NCBI RefSeq assembly: GCF_004402595.1
Contig: NZ_SOFY01000047.1
Coordinates: 39,178 to 79,619 of the forward strand
Length of the DNA stretch: 40,442 nt
Reading direction: 5' to 3'
From: Cryobacterium shii
GTDB taxonomy: Bacteria; Actinomycetota; Actinomycetes; Actinomycetales; Microbacteriaceae
Part shown: in pieces, positions 38,755 through 40,442 of the stretch
Position numbering within the stretch: the first letter of the stretch is position 1
Layout of the letters: each line of letters starts with the position of its first letter
Notes under the pieces: model-generated
Databases searched by the model: none
Seen by the model: only the letters and a program-made list of their open reading frames with translations
What the model was told of the DNA's origin: nothing
Made by a program: the position numbers and the translations under genes

Positions 38755-40164
38755 TCAGCCGTTGATGACCTGGGGCACCCCGAGCGCTTTGAGTCCGTCC
38801 ACGCCGAATTCCAGGCCGTAACCGGACTGCTTGGAGCCGCCGAACGGAACCATCGGGTGCACTCCGCCGTGGCCGTTGATCCAGACGGTGCCGGTCTCGA
38901 GGCGCGCCGCGACTTCGCGGGCCTTGTCGAGGTCGGCCGACCACACGGAGCCGCCGAGCCCGACGTCAACGCTGTTCGCCTCCCGGATCACCGCGTCAAG
39001 GTCGGTGTAACGGATGATCGGCAGCGCCGGCCCGAACTGCTCCTCGATGACGAGCGGATTGGCGCCGTCGATGTCGGCGATGAGGGTGGTCGGGTAGAAG
39101 TAGCCGGGCTGGTCGAGGTCGGGGTTTCCGCCGATGAGCACGCGGGCGCCGGACTCTTTCGCCGACTCGACCAGACGGGACACGATGTCGAACTGCGCCT
39201 GGTTCTGCAGCGGGCCGAGGACGTTCTTCTCGTCGAGCCCGTTGCCCATCGGCATGGCCGCGGCGACAGCGGTGAGCTCCTCGCAGACCGCGTCGTAGAC
39301 GTCGTCGTGCACGTAGAGGCGCTTGAGCGCGGCACAGGTCTGACCGGTGTTGATGAAGGCGCCCCAGAACAGGTTCTGGGCGATGGCCTTCGGGTCGACG
39401 TCGGGCAGCACGATGCCGGCGTCGTTGCCGCCGAGCTCCAGGGTGAGGCGCTTGATCGTGTCGGCGGAGCTGCGGATGATCGCCTTGCCGGTTGCGGTCG
39501 AGCCGGTGAACATCACCTTGCCGATGTCGGGGTGGGTCGACAGTCGCGCGCCGATCTCGCGGTCGCCCGATACCACGCTCAGCAGGCCGGCCGGCAGCAC
39601 CTGGTTCATCACCGCGACGAGGGCGAGCACGCTGAGCGGGGTATATTCGGAGGGCTTGACCACGACGGCGTTGCCCATCCGCAGCGCCGGAGCGATCTGC
39701 CAGACCGCGATCATCATGGGCCAGTTCCAGGGGCCGATCGCGCCGACGACGCCGATCGGGCGGTAGTGCACCTCGGCGTGAACCTGGCCGTCATCGACGA
39801 CGACCTCGGCCTCGAGCGGCGTCGCCGCGGTGGCGCGCAGCCAGGCGGATGACGCGCCGACCTCGAAGCGGGCGTTCGGCCCGTTCAGCGGCTTGCCCTG
39901 TTCCCGGGAGAGCAGCTCGGCGAGCGGCTCTGCCGCGGCGTCGATGGCATCGGCAACGCGGTTCAGCACCTCGCTGCGGGCCGCGTGACCCAGGGCAGCC
40001 CAGGCAGGCTGAGCCGCACCGGCGGCGGTGACCGCGCGGTCGAGGTCCTCGGCGGTGTCCACGGGGGCCAGGCCCACCACCGCACCCGTTGCGGGATCGA
40101 AAATTTCTCTCGTCGGTCCCGATGCCGGCGTGATCGTCGCAAGGAGATTGTCGTAGGTGTCCAT
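38755..40164 (-). CDS. NAD(P)-dependent aldehyde dehydrogenase
   Basis: This 469-residue ALDH oxidises an aldehyde to its acid. Asn147 (GPWNWP), Glu243 (LELGGND), and the nucleophile Cys277 (NTGQTCAALKR) are intact, and MVPFGGSKQSGYGLEFGVDGL closes the protein. KPSEYTPLS and GSTATGKAI belong to the cofactor site. The overall pattern is close to betaine/aminobutyraldehyde- and coniferyl-aldehyde-type actinobacterial members; the substrate cannot be fixed. ATG 40164 is preceded by GGAGG at good spacing. The upstream 262 bp (40165-40426) hold only a short direct repeat. Confidence 0.94.
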   Translation of the reverse strand: MDTYDNLLATITPASGPTREIFDPATGAVVGLAPVDTAEDLDRAVTAAGAAQPAWAALGHAARSEVLNRVADAIDAAAEPLAELLSREQGKPLNGPNARFEVGASSAWLRATAATPLEAEVVVDDGQVHAEVHYRPIGVVGAIGPWNWPMMIAVWQIAPALRMGNAVVVKPSEYTPLSVLALVAVMNQVLPAGLLSVVSGDREIGARLSTHPDIGKVMFTGSTATGKAIIRSSADTIKRLTLELGGNDAGIVLPDVDPKAIAQNLFWGAFINTGQTCAALKRLYVHDDVYDAVCEELTAVAAAMPMGNGLDEKNVLGPLQNQAQFDIVSRLVESAKESGARVLIGGNPDLDQPGYFYPTTLIADIDGANPLVIEEQFGPALPIIRYTDLDAVIREANSVDVGLGGSVWSADLDKAREVAARLETGTVWINGHGGVHPMVPFGGSKQSGYGLEFGVDGLKALGVPQVING

Positions 40165-40263
40165 GGGTCCTCCACTTTGAGTCCGTTAGTTCTCTGAACC
40201 TATCCAGCGGATGCCGGGCCCGTTTGTTCCAGCGCGCAGTGCGGTTGTTGCCGGGCGCAGGAC

Positions 40264-40313
40264 CGGCATCCGCTTGCCGTGCGCAGTGAGAGCGGCATCC
40301 GTGTGCCGTGCGC
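40264..40313 (+). repeat. Near-identical 21-bp direct repeat upstream of the aldehyde dehydrogenase gene
   Basis: Positions 40264-40284 and 40293-40313 share the pattern CGGCATCCG-two variable bases-TGCCGTGCGC at 19 of 21 positions, offset by 29 bp. They lie in the gene-free stretch upstream of the dehydrogenase. Each contains the GCATCCG word that is common across the window. Slippage duplication is the simplest reading. Confidence 0.7.
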
Positions 40314-40426
40314 CGCCGCGCGGTGGCGGCGACCCCGGGGCCGCTAGGAGCGTGGGTCAGTAACGGCAAAGTTTAAAACGCCGCCGGATTTCCCGTCCTT
40401 GGCCGTGGGGTCTGGGAAAATTGCTT

Positions 40427-40442
40427 ATGAGCGATTCTGATG
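40427..40442 (+). CDS. Possible start of a plus-strand gene (truncated by window end)
   Basis: ATG at 40427 opens M-S-D-S-D and runs off the edge. GGGAAAA about 10 nt upstream could serve as a ribosome site, and the preceding AAAGTTTAAAA stretch is AT-rich like a promoter. Only five codons are visible, so this is a suggestion, not a call. Confidence 0.3.

Overview
The window is about 40 kb of high-GC (roughly 68-69 percent by eye), gene-dense chromosomal DNA from an actinomycete. Short operons, GTG starts, mycothiol/DinB-type proteins, DUF4916 and DUF5997 families, many TetR regulators and the recurring GGATGC/GCATCC word point to Microbacteriaceae; the genus cannot be fixed from sequence alone. 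I see no rRNA, tRNA, CRISPR, phage, transposase or conjugation genes.

Layout. 1-5.5 kb: Gly/Arg-rich tail of a (probably DEAD-box) protein, a terminator, an 18-bp inverted repeat, GNAT, DUF4916, a serine esterase, a DUF5997/LysR-effector-like divergent pair and an SGNH-GAF fusion. 5.5-8.6 kb: a minus-strand four-gene drug export/binding operon (DrrA-like ATPase, DrrB-like permease, VOC, GyrI-like) behind a good promoter. 8.7-14.7 kb: K+ channel, a transglutaminase-like protein lacking its His, a flavin-type split barrel, an FKBP lipoprotein, a MinD/ParA-like ATPase with an acidic repeat linker and two small Cys-containing ORFs. 14.9-20.9 kb: a fatty-acid degradation operon (TetR, hydratase/3-hydroxyacyl-CoA dehydrogenase fusion, acyl-CoA dehydrogenase, acyl-CoA ligase) with two operators spaced 22 bp in and beside the promoter. 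21-23.7 kb: membrane protein, zinc ribbon, and a reactive-sulfur operon (TauE/SafE, rhodanese, thioredoxin) preceded by a CsoR/CstR-like palindrome and a 34-codon remnant of an MBL-fold hydrolase. 23.7-30.1 kb: TetR with an APC permease, MFS exporter, sucrose phosphorylase, CorA transporter. 30.1-32.9 kb: DinB-like protein and a stress locus (CsbD plus small acidic protein, divergent from an ECF sigma factor and two Asp23-like proteins). 32.9-40.4 kb: CapA-like protein, HI0607-type shikimate dehydrogenase-like protein, SDR, a 975-residue V4R-GAF-GGDEF-EAL protein and an aldehyde dehydrogenase with a clear terminator.

The most unusual structure is a family of four 85-bp palindromic elements (2714, 9357, 21770, 35664). 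All have the same length, near-identical 21-bp inverted arms, a shared polarity and a diverged 43-bp core. All four lie between convergent genes. One supplies the last 20 codons of the GGDEF-EAL protein and one overlaps a stop codon. No transposase is present. They look like a non-autonomous or REP/terminator-like family and are the best candidate here for something undescribed.

All calls rest on reading the sequence and on family knowledge; no database search was run.
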